64,000 bases of DNA from contig JBFMAI010000040.1 of the NCBI GenBank assembly GCA_040755725.1, positions 124,001 to 188,000 of the forward strand, written 5' to 3'. Numbering within the stretch: the stretch's first letter is position 1; every line of letters starts with the position of its first letter. Both the position numbers and the translations under genes were made by a program. Positions 53,445 to 61,906 of this stretch are shown piece by piece. The stretch is from JBFMAI01 sp040755725 (lineage in GTDB: Bacteria; Planctomycetota; Phycisphaerae; UBA1845; Fen-1342). Under the pieces are notes generated by a model, which saw only the letters and a program-made list of their open reading frames with translations, was not told the DNA's origin and searched no databases.

Positions 53445-54998
53445 TTAGGAGCGCGGCGGATTGACAATCGCGCGGCTGCCTTGAGCGGTCGCGTCGGACG
53501 GGACCACTGGGGCGGGGCCGGCTGCGGCCAGTGTCGCGCCCGGTCCGGGTACCACCACACTGCGCGGCCCGCCGGGCGCGCCCCGGCTTCCCGGCCGGTC
53601 GTGCTCGTGCCGGCTGAACCACATGCTGACGGCGGTCTGAAGCAGGATGCGGAGGTCCAGGCCGACGCTCCAGTTGCGGATGTAGTACATGTCGTGCTGG
53701 ATGCGCTTGTGCAGCGACGTGTCGCCGCGCCAACCGTGGATTTGCGCGTACCCCGTCATCCCCGCCTTCATCTTGTGTCGCAGCATGTAGTTGGGGATCT
53801 GGTGCTTGAACTGCGCGATGAACTCCGGCCGCTCCGGCCGCGGCCCCACCAGCGACATGTGCCCCGCCAGCACATTGAACAGGTTGGGCAGTTCGTCCAG
53901 GCTGGTCCGCCGCAGCCAGGCCCCGATGCGCGTCCGCCGCGGATCGGCCGCTCGCGACCACACCGGCCCGTCGGCCTCGGCGTCGGCGCGCATGGTGCGG
54001 AACTTCAGCATGATGAACTCGCGGCCGTCCAGCCCCATGCGCCGCTGACGGTACAGTACCGGCCCCGGGCTGCTGAGCTTGACGAGCAGGGCGAGCACGG
54101 CCATCGGCGGCAAGGCGATGAGCAGGCACAAGCTGCCGACGGCGAGATCAAAGGCCCGCTTCACGAGCGCCGCGGAACCGTACAGCGGGGTTTGCCGCAG
54201 CGAGAGGATCGGCACGCCGTCGAGCTGCGTCACGTTCGGCCGCATGGCGAAGCCGGGGTCTACGTCCGGGACCAGCCGGACGTCGGCCATTGAGGTGGAC
54301 AGGGCCGTCAGCACTTCGTCCAGCCGGTGGGCGTGGTGCGTGGGCAGCGCGACGAAGATGGCGTCCACCGGGTGTCGCTCGACGATCGCCTCCAGGTCGC
54401 GGAGTGGGCGCTGCACGGGCACGCCGCGGATCGCCCCCGGCCCGTCGCCGTCGTCCACGAAATACGCGACCTCGATCCCCGTCCAGGCGTTGCGTTGCAG
54501 GGCTTGGTGGACCCGCTGGGCCGCCCGACCGCTGCCCACGATCGCGGCATAGCGGCGGTTGAACCCGCGGCGGCGCAGCACGCGGGCCAGCCCACGCACG
54601 CTGAGCCGGAACAGGACGAAGAAGCCGGTGCCGCAGACGGCGTACGTGGCGATGAAACCGCGGGAAATCTTGTACGTGGCCGGCATCGCGTAGTCGATCA
54701 GCACCACGACGACGACTGCCACCACGAACGCCTTGAAGATGTCGCGGGCCTCGCGCCCCAGCCCCTCGCCGCGCCGCGGGCGGTATAGCCGCAGGCGGGC
54801 GAAGATCACCAGGTGGCCGAGCACGACCAGCGGCAGCATGGGGAGGAACTTGTCGGTCAGGGCGGGCACGCCCTTGGCCGGATCGACCGGGAGGTACCCG
54901 AAGCGGATCCAGTAGCTGGCCAGCCACGCCGCCGCCACGGCCAGCGCGTCCGCCACGACCAGCAGGCCCAGCACCAATTGGTTGTGCTGCTTGAGCAT
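53445..54998 (-). CDS. Undecaprenyl-phosphate sugar phosphotransferase (WbaP/WcaJ-type, polyprenyl glycosylphosphotransferase)
   Basis: 517-residue membrane enzyme that loads the first sugar-1-phosphate onto undecaprenyl phosphate in exopolysaccharide synthesis. Four N-terminal TM helices (about 9-30, 50-70, 88-107, 115-135) precede a CoA-binding-like Rossmann domain (YAAIVGSGRAAQRVHQALQR). A fifth membrane helix leads to the catalytic bacterial sugar-transferase domain: RRMGLDGREFIMLKFRTM, RTSLDELPNLFNVLAGHMSL, VGPRPERPEF, TGYAQIHGWRGDT. The C-terminal 45 residues are Pro/Gly/Ala-rich. The start is ATG 54998. It stands alone here; partner glycosyltransferases are at 1.6 and 44.2 kb and a deacetylase at 62.6 kb. 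Confidence 0.93.
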   Translation of the reverse strand: MLKQHNQLVLGLLVVADALAVAAAWLASYWIRFGYLPVDPAKGVPALTDKFLPMLPLVVLGHLVIFARLRLYRPRRGEGLGREARDIFKAFVVAVVVVVLIDYAMPATYKISRGFIATYAVCGTGFFVLFRLSVRGLARVLRRRGFNRRYAAIVGSGRAAQRVHQALQRNAWTGIEVAYFVDDGDGPGAIRGVPVQRPLRDLEAIVERHPVDAIFVALPTHHAHRLDEVLTALSTSMADVRLVPDVDPGFAMRPNVTQLDGVPILSLRQTPLYGSAALVKRAFDLAVGSLCLLIALPPMAVLALLVKLSSPGPVLYRQRRMGLDGREFIMLKFRTMRADAEADGPVWSRAADPRRTRIGAWLRRTSLDELPNLFNVLAGHMSLVGPRPERPEFIAQFKHQIPNYMLRHKMKAGMTGYAQIHGWRGDTSLHKRIQHDMYYIRNWSVGLDLRILLQTAVSMWFSRHEHDRPGSRGAPGGPRSVVVPGPGATLAAAGPAPVVPSDATAQGSRAIVNPPRS

Positions 54999-55198
54999 GT
55001 CAACCCATTATGGGCCGCCCCGGCGTGCGACGGAAGCGGCGGCCGGCGCGGGCCGGCAGCGCCTTTGACCAAGCACGGACACACCGCGCGCGTCGGCACC
55101 GGCCGTCGGCGTCGTTTCTATTACTGGCGGGCCGGTGCCTCACGACTCCCGAGGTCCGATAGCGCAGCCGGCGCCGCCCCCGAATGGAGGTAGCGCCG

Positions 55199-58100
55199 AT
55201 GTCAACCAAACACTCAGTCTTGAACGTCGCCGCTTCGCTGGCGGCCTTGGTCGGCCCCCTCAGCCTCCGGGCCGAGCAACCCACCCCCGACGAAATGCGA
55301 CGCGTCGCCGAGAACTGGCTCACCTACATGGTCGCCCAGCACGGCGACTGGGCCGGGGAGAAACAACCGCGGATTGTCGGCATTTCCGAACTGACCGCCG
55401 GCGACCGGCTGCTGGCCCGCTGCTACGCCGTCGTGCCGCAGGGCTACATCGTCGTCCCCGTGCTCAAGGAACTGCCGCCGGTGAAGGCCTGCTCGTCCAC
55501 GAGCGACCTCGATGTCACGGCGACCGGCGGCTTCACGCAACTCCTGCGGGAAGTGCTCGACCAGCGGCTCACGCTGTACGCCGACACCTACGGCAGTCTG
55601 GACGCCGTGCAGCCGCCGAACGGCCCCGTGCTCTTCGACGCGGTCAACCGGGAAGAGTGGGCCCGGTACACGCAGCCAGCGGAGCAGTTCGCCCGGGAGA
55701 TGAGCGGCGGCGCGATGGACCTGACCGAAGTCGGGCCGCTGTTGTGGACGTACTGGCACCAGCGGGCGCCGTTCAACAACAACTGCCCGTGGGGCGACGG
55801 CGACCGCTGCCTGGTCTGCTGCGTCGCCACCGCGACCTCGCAGATCATGGCGTTCCACCGCTGGCCGCCGGCCGGCGTCGGAAACCACACGGACAAGTGG
55901 GACAACGACGACTCATGTGACCTGAACAACCCCACTCCCGGTCAGGACCTCTACGCCGACTTCTCCGACCTCTACGACTGGGGAAACATCCCGGCGGCGT
56001 GCGCTCCCCCGATCAACTGCCAGCCGGCGGAGCAGGCGGCCGTCGCCGAGCTGTGCTACGAAGTCGGCGTGGCCCTCGACGTGGACTATGGGGCGTGCGC
56101 TTCGGGCACACAGACGTACTTCGCCCGCGACGCGCTGCCAAAGTACTTCCGCTACGACGCCGACACGATCGCCAAGAAGGACCGCCCGGACTACACACAG
56201 TCCCAGTGGTGGAGCCTTATCCAGAACGAGATCAACAACGACCGACCCGTCCTGTACCGCATATCCAAGCACGCGATCGTCTGCGACGGCTGGCGCGACA
56301 CGGGCGGCACGAAACAGTATCACTACGACTACGGTTGGTACGACAATCACACCACGTGGTACACGCTCGACAACCTGTACTGCCCCTGGGCCGGGTGTGG
56401 CCTGAGCGCCGAGTACATGGTCCTGGGCATCCAACCGCGCAAGCCGAAGAATGACACGTGCGCCAACGCGGAGGCCGTCGGCAACGTGACCAACCTGGCC
56501 TATGAGACCAACTTCGCGACCAGCGACGGCAACACCACCTGCATGAACAGCCGCGACATCTGGTACGTCTACACGGCGACCTGCTCCGGCACCGCGAAGA
56601 TCAGCCTGGCGGGTAGCTACTACGATACCGCCCTGGCCGTTTACCGCGGCGACAGTTGCAGTCCCCTCGGCAAGCGGCTGGCCTGCGTAAACTGGTATTG
56701 CCCCAACGGGGCCGAGTGCGGCATCTACGTCCTCAAAGACCACAAGTACCTGATTCAGGTCGGCGGGTATCAACAGTTCGACAAAGGCTGCGGCTTCCTG
56801 ACCATCAGTTGCCAGGCCGGGCCGCCGCCGAATGACGACTGTGTCAACGCGGAGCCCGTGGGCCTGATCGACAACGAACCCTTCGACACCACCAACGCCA
56901 CCAAGGACGTGTACGGCTCCGCGCTGACCGGCCCGAACATCTGGTATGACTTCACCCCCAACTTCAGCGGCGCCGCCAGCGTCAGCCTGTGCGGCAGCGC
57001 CTACGACACGGAGCTCGCGGTCTACAACGGCTGGCGTTGCAGCCCGCTGCCGCCGGTGAAGTGCACCAATGACGACTTTTGCAACAAGCAATCCGCCTGC
57101 AACGTCACCGTCGTTCAGGGCCGCTCGTACCTGATCGAGGTCGGCGGCGCCGGCGGCGTGACCGGCCAGGGCTACCTCAGCATCCGCAAGGGCTTTATTG
57201 CCGTTTGGGACGACGACTTCGACGACTACCCCGTGGGCGGGCTCAACGGACTGGGCGGTTGGGGAAGCTGGAACAACGACCCGCTCCACGGCCAATTCCA
57301 GGTCGTCACCGAGAACTCGCAGTCCGAGCCCAATGCGCTCGGTCTGACGCTTTTCGATAGCGCCGTGCAAGGCTTCCAGAACGTGACGGCGGGGCAATGG
57401 GTATTCACGACCTACCAGTTCATTCCACATGGCACGCAGGGCTCGGCCACGCGCTTCGGCTTGCTGAACATCTATGAGCCCGGCCGCGGGACGTTCAACT
57501 GGTCCACTCGGTTGCGCTTCGAGCCGCAGCAGGGACTCGTCGTCAGCGAGCCGGACGGCGGCCACGCTCCGCTCGCCCCCGGCGTCTGGGCCGAAATCCG
57601 CGTTGAAATGGACCTCGACAACGACCAGCAGTCGATTTACTACAACGGTCATCACCTCGTCACCAAGAGCTGGACGGCCGGCGGCGGCGGTGGCGGCATT
57701 CTGAACCTCGCCGCCGTCAACCTCGATGCCGCCGAAAGTCCGTACATGACGTACTACGACGACATGGTCCTCCACCCGCAGGTCGGCGCTTGCTGCGTGC
57801 CCGAGGGCACCTGCGTCGAGACGGAGGAGGTGGACTGCCTGGCGGCGGGCGGCCAGTGGCACGGCCTGGGCAGCTCGTGCGCCGCGGTGTCCTGCCCGCA
57901 GCCGCCGGGCGCCTGTTGCTTCGCCGGCCAGCCGTGCAAGGACCTTATCGTGGACGATTGCGCGCTGGCCGGTGGGACATGGCAGGGGCCGTACACCACC
58001 TGCGCCAATAACCCTTGTCCCGTCGAGCGGGCCGCCTGCTGCTTCCCCGATACCTGGTGCGAAGACCTCACCGAAGCTGAGTGCGTTGCCGCCGGCGGAG

Positions 58101-59086
58101 CTTGGCAGCCCGGTCAGATCTGTCAGACGGTCGAGTGCATGCGCGACTGCAATGGCAACAGCATTCCCGATTGGGAGGATCTCCTCAATTGCACCGGCGA
58201 GCCGTGGTGCAGGGACTGCAATGACAACAACATGATCGACGTCTGCGAAATCCCGCCGCTCGGCACGCTCAACGACTGCAACGGCAATGGCATTCCCGAT
58301 GAGTGCGAGCCGACCAACCTGCCCTGGACCGAGGATTTCGACTCCTACGCCGCCGGCAGCGGCCTGCACGGCCAGGGCTGCTGGAAAGGCTGGGACAACG
58401 ACCCGCAGTTCGACGCGCTCGTGACCGCGGCCCAGTCCCTCAGCCCCCCGAACGCCGTGGACATCCGCGGCGCGGCCGACCTGGTCCGTGAGTACTTCGG
58501 CGCGACCACCGGCCGCTGGACGTTCAAGACCCACGTCTTCATCCCGGCGGCCATGCACGAGAAGGCGTACTTCATTTTGCTGAACAAGTATCCGGCGTTC
58601 GAGAACCACGACTGGTCGCTCCAGGTGGAGTTCGACGGCCCGAGCAACCTGGTCCGGGACTACCCGCCCACGGCCTCGCTGCCGATGGTCCGCAACGCCT
58701 GGGTGCCGCTCCGCGTCGTGATCGACCTCGACGCCGACCAGCAGAAGGTCTACTACGGCCCGCAGCGGCTCGTGACCCTGAGCTGGACCGGCGGTGTGGC
58801 CCCGGGCGGCGCGCGGAACATCGCCGCCGTGGACTTGTATGCCAACAATTCCTCGTCGGTGTACTACGACGACTTCTCGCTGGAGCGCACGGTACGCGGC
58901 GACCTGAACTGCGACTATGCGGTGGACTTCGGCGACATCAACCCGTTTGTGTTGGCACTGACCAATCCGGCAGGCTACGGAAACGCGTTCCCCGGCTGCG
59001 ACATCATGAACGGCGACATCAACGAGGACGGCCGCGTCGACTTCGGTGACATCAACCCCTTTGTCCGCCTCCTGACCGGTCCGTAA
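55199..59086 (+). CDS. Secreted C10 (streptopain-like) cysteine protease with PPC-like, LamG-like, GACC and dockerin-like modules
   Basis: 1295 residues. After a signal peptide comes a Spi-like propeptide (DEMRRVAENWLTYMVAQHG). The protease domain has the nucleophile C208 in CLVCCVATATSQIMAFHRWP, His358 in SKHAIVCDGW and a WYDNHTTWYTL segment. Two PPC-like domains follow (NDTCANAEAVGNVTNLAYET; NDDCVNAEPVGLIDNEPFDT). Two concanavalin-like domains (about 670-860 and 1045-1230) each end in a short PYMTYYDD- or VYYDDFSLE-type strand, and they flank three GACC cysteine modules and an EF-hand-like segment (NDCNGNGIPDECEP). A C-terminal dockerin-like pair has FGDINPFV twice. ATG 55199 has GGAGGT eight bases upstream. 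Zymogen activation outside the cell is expected. Confidence 0.9.
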   Translation: MSTKHSVLNVAASLAALVGPLSLRAEQPTPDEMRRVAENWLTYMVAQHGDWAGEKQPRIVGISELTAGDRLLARCYAVVPQGYIVVPVLKELPPVKACSSTSDLDVTATGGFTQLLREVLDQRLTLYADTYGSLDAVQPPNGPVLFDAVNREEWARYTQPAEQFAREMSGGAMDLTEVGPLLWTYWHQRAPFNNNCPWGDGDRCLVCCVATATSQIMAFHRWPPAGVGNHTDKWDNDDSCDLNNPTPGQDLYADFSDLYDWGNIPAACAPPINCQPAEQAAVAELCYEVGVALDVDYGACASGTQTYFARDALPKYFRYDADTIAKKDRPDYTQSQWWSLIQNEINNDRPVLYRISKHAIVCDGWRDTGGTKQYHYDYGWYDNHTTWYTLDNLYCPWAGCGLSAEYMVLGIQPRKPKNDTCANAEAVGNVTNLAYETNFATSDGNTTCMNSRDIWYVYTATCSGTAKISLAGSYYDTALAVYRGDSCSPLGKRLACVNWYCPNGAECGIYVLKDHKYLIQVGGYQQFDKGCGFLTISCQAGPPPNDDCVNAEPVGLIDNEPFDTTNATKDVYGSALTGPNIWYDFTPNFSGAASVSLCGSAYDTELAVYNGWRCSPLPPVKCTNDDFCNKQSACNVTVVQGRSYLIEVGGAGGVTGQGYLSIRKGFIAVWDDDFDDYPVGGLNGLGGWGSWNNDPLHGQFQVVTENSQSEPNALGLTLFDSAVQGFQNVTAGQWVFTTYQFIPHGTQGSATRFGLLNIYEPGRGTFNWSTRLRFEPQQGLVVSEPDGGHAPLAPGVWAEIRVEMDLDNDQQSIYYNGHHLVTKSWTAGGGGGGILNLAAVNLDAAESPYMTYYDDMVLHPQVGACCVPEGTCVETEEVDCLAAGGQWHGLGSSCAAVSCPQPPGACCFAGQPCKDLIVDDCALAGGTWQGPYTTCANNPCPVERAACCFPDTWCEDLTEAECVAAGGAWQPGQICQTVECMRDCNGNSIPDWEDLLNCTGEPWCRDCNDNNMIDVCEIPPLGTLNDCNGNGIPDECEPTNLPWTEDFDSYAAGSGLHGQGCWKGWDNDPQFDALVTAAQSLSPPNAVDIRGAADLVREYFGATTGRWTFKTHVFIPAAMHEKAYFILLNKYPAFENHDWSLQVEFDGPSNLVRDYPPTASLPMVRNAWVPLRVVIDLDADQQKVYYGPQRLVTLSWTGGVAPGGARNIAAVDLYANNSSSVYYDDFSLERTVRGDLNCDYAVDFGDINPFVLALTNPAGYGNAFPGCDIMNGDINEDGRVDFGDINPFVRLLTGP

Positions 59087-59110
59087 TCGGACGGGTCGAA
59101 GGGGTGTCGT

Positions 59111-59148
59111 CGGCCGGTGGTGTTCCCCGCGCACCACCGGCCGCTTTC
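59111..59148 (+). terminator. Rho-independent terminator after the C10 protease gene
   Basis: CGGCCGGTGGTG / CACCACCGGCCG, perfect 12-bp stem with a 9-base loop, then CTTTC. Confidence 0.75.
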
Positions 59149-59249
59149 ATGGACCAACCGGCTCCGTTCAACAGCCCATCCCCGAACCCCCCTCCCTGAG
59201 CGCAAGCAGGCTTCTAGGATAGCTGCCAAATGACCGTGCGCGAACATCC

Positions 59250-59320
59250 GGCGCGGGAAGGCGATCCCGGCGCGCCGGGACTACCCAGCCGCGGCTCAGC
59301 CCGGAAGGCGCGCCCTCCCC
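59250..59320. repeat. Diverged family B (GEAPAEP) repeat
   Basis: GCGCGGGAAGGCGATCCCGG on one side and GGCTCAGCCCGGAAGGCGCG on the other, in the 358-base gap between the C10 protease and pepF. Nothing else is seen in that gap apart from the terminator. Confidence 0.5.
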
Positions 59321-59444
59321 ACAGGCGCCGCCGAATCGCGCACGCCGATCTCGTAAGCGCCGCGCGTCCGGGTCGCTGACCGCCGCATACGAAACCCACC
59401 ACGCGAGGGGCGGGACGCCCGCCCCCGCGCCGTGCGGGGCTGTG

Positions 59445-61154
59445 TCAGGCGCTCTGCGTACGTTGCATCGCCGCGTCGATCAGCGGCTGGAGGGTGGCTT
59501 CGGAAAAGTCGAACCGCAGGCCGGCGGCCTCGAACAGCTCCGGCAGCGGGCGCGCGCCGCCCAGGGCCAGCCCGTGGCGGTACAGCGCGACGGCCTGGGC
59601 ATAGTCGGCCAGCGAGTTCTTCCACACCTGGAGCGCCCCGAGCTGCGCGATGCCGTACTCGACGTAGTAGAACGGCACTTCGTAAATGTGCAGCTTCTTC
59701 TGCCAGCTCTGCCGGTCGTGCCGCTCCAGCCCGGAGAGGTCCACTTCCGGGGCGAACCGCTTTGTCAGCGTCTGCCAATGGTCCTTCCACGCTTCGATGC
59801 CGGCGTCGACGTGCGTGTACACAAAGTGCTGAAACGCGTCGATGCTCGCCATGAACGGAAAGAACGTGACGATCTTCTCAAAGAACCGCCGCGTCGCCCG
59901 CGGGGACTCGCCGCCGAAGAACTCGGTCGTGTGCGGCAGCGCGAGGCACTCCATGCCCATCGAGGCGACCTCGGAGAACTCGATGGGGGCGCTACGATAG
60001 GCGATGAACGGCTCGTTACGGCACGCCCACGTGTGAAACGCGTGCCCGCCCTCGTGCAGGAGCGTCCGCACGTCGGTCTCGGTGCCGACGGCGTTCATGA
60101 AGATGAACGGCTGGCGGCGCTCGGCAAACGTCGTTTGATAGCCGCCGGGGGCCTTCCCTTTGCGGCTGCCCAGGTCGAGCGAGCTGCGCTGCCGCAAGGT
60201 GTCGAAGATGCGGCCCAGCTCGGGGTCGATGCGGTGGAAGATGCGGCTGCAACCGGCGGAAAGCTGCTCGTCGGTCTCGAACGGCCGCAGCGGCGGGCGG
60301 CCCTCCGGGTCCACCGCCATGTCCCACGGCCGCAGCGTGGCGACGCCGAGCTTCTCCTGGCGGCGCCGGGCGAGTTCCCGCGCGGCGGGGACGCACACCC
60401 GCTCGATCGCGTCGTGAAAGGCGAGGCAGTCGCCGGGGGTGTAGTCGAAACGCTCAAAGGCCCGGAAAGCGTACTCGCGGAAGTCCTGGCAGCCGGCGTT
60501 CCGCGCGATCCGGTGTCGCAGGGCCACCATCTTCTCGAAGAGCCGGTCGAGTGCCGCGGCATCCTGGAGGAAGCGGTCGGCCCCGAGGCGCCACGTTTCC
60601 TCGCGGACCCTCCGGTCCGGCTCCTCGAGGTACCGGCCCAACTGCTGGAGCGTCAGCTCCTTTCCGTCGTACGGCACGGTCATAGCCCCCGTAATCGCCT
60701 GGTACTCGGTCTTGAGCTTCTGGTCCTCCGTCAGCAGAGGGATGTTCTCCTCCCGGTACAAGGCGATCGCGTTCCGCAGGCTCCGTTCGAGTACTTCGTA
60801 CCGCTTTCGCGGCAACGGCAGCCGCTCGGCCGCTTCGACGAACTTCCGCCGCAGCTTGTCCTGCCACGGCTGGGCTTTCGGCTGGACGTTCTCCAGGAAG
60901 TACAGGTAGCGCTGTTGTCGCTCGGGGTCGTCGGTCTGACAGGTCATCGCGGTGTACCGCCGCGTCCCCTCCTCGTCGAAGCAGGCCTCCAGTTCGCTCC
61001 CGTCGATGAGCCACTGCTCCAGCTCCGCGACCGATTGGATCGGCCGCTCGACCAGCTCGCGGAAATACGGCTCGGCCGTCTCCCACGTGCCAAAATCGGC
61101 GGCGGCGGCGACGTAGCGACGAGGAAACTCCGGGGCGGCGGTTTCAGCACACAT
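59445..61154 (-). CDS. pepF: M3-family oligoendopeptidase F
   Basis: 569-residue cytoplasmic zinc endopeptidase that trims oligopeptides. The catalytic motif HEGGHAFH (HExxH, near residue 367) and the downstream zinc ligand Glu in EFSEVASMGME are present. A long helical N-terminal region and the conserved YVEYGIAQLGALQVWKNSL near the C-terminus (peptide-binding tyrosines) match M3B oligoendopeptidases. Length is normal. The ATG at 61154 has GGAAAGG about nine bases upstream. Upstream on this strand is a 221-base region filled by palindromic repeats that separate it from pyrE, so it may have its own transcript. Confidence 0.92.
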   Translation of the reverse strand: MCAETAAPEFPRRYVAAAADFGTWETAEPYFRELVERPIQSVAELEQWLIDGSELEACFDEEGTRRYTAMTCQTDDPERQQRYLYFLENVQPKAQPWQDKLRRKFVEAAERLPLPRKRYEVLERSLRNAIALYREENIPLLTEDQKLKTEYQAITGAMTVPYDGKELTLQQLGRYLEEPDRRVREETWRLGADRFLQDAAALDRLFEKMVALRHRIARNAGCQDFREYAFRAFERFDYTPGDCLAFHDAIERVCVPAARELARRRQEKLGVATLRPWDMAVDPEGRPPLRPFETDEQLSAGCSRIFHRIDPELGRIFDTLRQRSSLDLGSRKGKAPGGYQTTFAERRQPFIFMNAVGTETDVRTLLHEGGHAFHTWACRNEPFIAYRSAPIEFSEVASMGMECLALPHTTEFFGGESPRATRRFFEKIVTFFPFMASIDAFQHFVYTHVDAGIEAWKDHWQTLTKRFAPEVDLSGLERHDRQSWQKKLHIYEVPFYYVEYGIAQLGALQVWKNSLADYAQAVALYRHGLALGGARPLPELFEAAGLRFDFSEATLQPLIDAAMQRTQSA

Positions 61155-61205
61155 AATCAGACCTTTCCGGTTGGCAACGGCGGCGGGCGGCCGGCGGGCT
61201 CCGCG

Positions 61206-61311
61206 CCCCCCTCCCTTTCAGGTCGCCACGGGCGACTCGTCCGCCACGGCGGACGAGTCGGGCGCCGGGGTGACCGACTCGCCGTGGCGAGGAGGGGTTG
61301 GGGGAGGGTCA
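61206..61311. repeat. Composite palindromic element, second copy
   Basis: Near-identical to 25420-25525. The nested part contains CGACTCGTCCGCC-AC-GGCGGACGAGTCG, perfect 13-bp arms, framed by GTCGCCACGG / CCGTGGCGA and then by the split family A arms CCCCCTCCCTTTCAGG / GTTGGGGGAGGGTC. Confidence 0.85.
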
Positions 61312-61325
61312 AGCCGCCCGTGCGG

Positions 61326-61370
61326 TGGCCCCTCTCCCGGCCCTCTCCCCGTCGGGAAGAGGGTGAAAAG
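61326..61370. repeat. Family A-like repeat beside the composite element
   Basis: GCCCCTCTCCCGGCCCTCTC then CCCGTCGGGAAGAGGGTG, a variant of the same C-rich/G-rich inverted repeat, immediately before the pyrE stop codon. Confidence 0.5.
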
Positions 61371-61375
61371 ACCGA

Positions 61376-61906
61376 CTACTCCTTCTTCACGCCGAGATCG
61401 GCAGTGGTGAACAGGGCGGCGAAGCGGTAGCCGGCCTGCTCAATGGCCTCCCGGCCGCCTTCTTGCCGGTCAATAGTAACGACGACGCCGGTCACCGTCC
61501 CGCCCACGTCCTCGATCGTCCGGCACGCCTCGATGGCCTGGCCGCCGGAGGTACACACGTCTTCGACGAGCAGCACGCGTTCGCCGCGTTCCAACTGGCC
61601 CTCGATGAGCTTGCCCGTGCCGTAGCCGGCCTTCTTTGCGTTGCGCACGATGACGAAGGGTTTGCCGGTCTGCAACGACGTGGCGGCCGCCAGCGCGATC
61701 GCCCCCAACTCGGCGCCGGCGATGCGGTCGACTGCGGGCGTCACGAAGCGGGCGAAACGGACGCCGAGCTCACGGAGCAGTTCCGGCCGGGTCTCGAAGA
61801 GGTATTTGTCGAGGTAGTACTTGCTCTTGCGGCCGCTGCGGAGCGTGAAGTCGCCCTCGAGCAACGCGGCCGAGCGCAAGGCCTGGGCCAGTTCGGGATC
61901 GGTCAT
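61376..61906 (-). CDS. pyrE: Orotate phosphoribosyltransferase
   Basis: 176 residues. It converts orotate and PRPP to orotidine 5'-monophosphate in pyrimidine synthesis. The PRPP-binding motif VLLVEDVCTSGGQAIEA (about residues 111-127) is the diagnostic feature. FTLRSGRKSKYYLDKYLFET and VRNAKKAGYGTGKLIEGQ match the orotate-site and flexible catalytic loop. Length is in the short archaeal/planctomycete range. The ATG overlaps the stop codon of the upstream regulator gene (ATGA), so translation is coupled. No other pyrimidine gene is in the window. Confidence 0.92.
   Translation of the reverse strand: MTDPELAQALRSAALLEGDFTLRSGRKSKYYLDKYLFETRPELLRELGVRFARFVTPAVDRIAGAELGAIALAAATSLQTGKPFVIVRNAKKAGYGTGKLIEGQLERGERVLLVEDVCTSGGQAIEACRTIEDVGGTVTGVVVTIDRQEGGREAIEQAGYRFAALFTTADLGVKKE

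Noticed and set aside
39524..59086. Cellulosome components
   Set aside because: Dockerin-like modules occur, but no cohesin, scaffoldin or glycoside hydrolase accompanies them in the window.
55913..59137. 1074-codon minus-strand open frame
   Set aside because: Mirror of the C10 protease gene, rich in Val/Ala/Arg with no domain; caused by high GC third positions.
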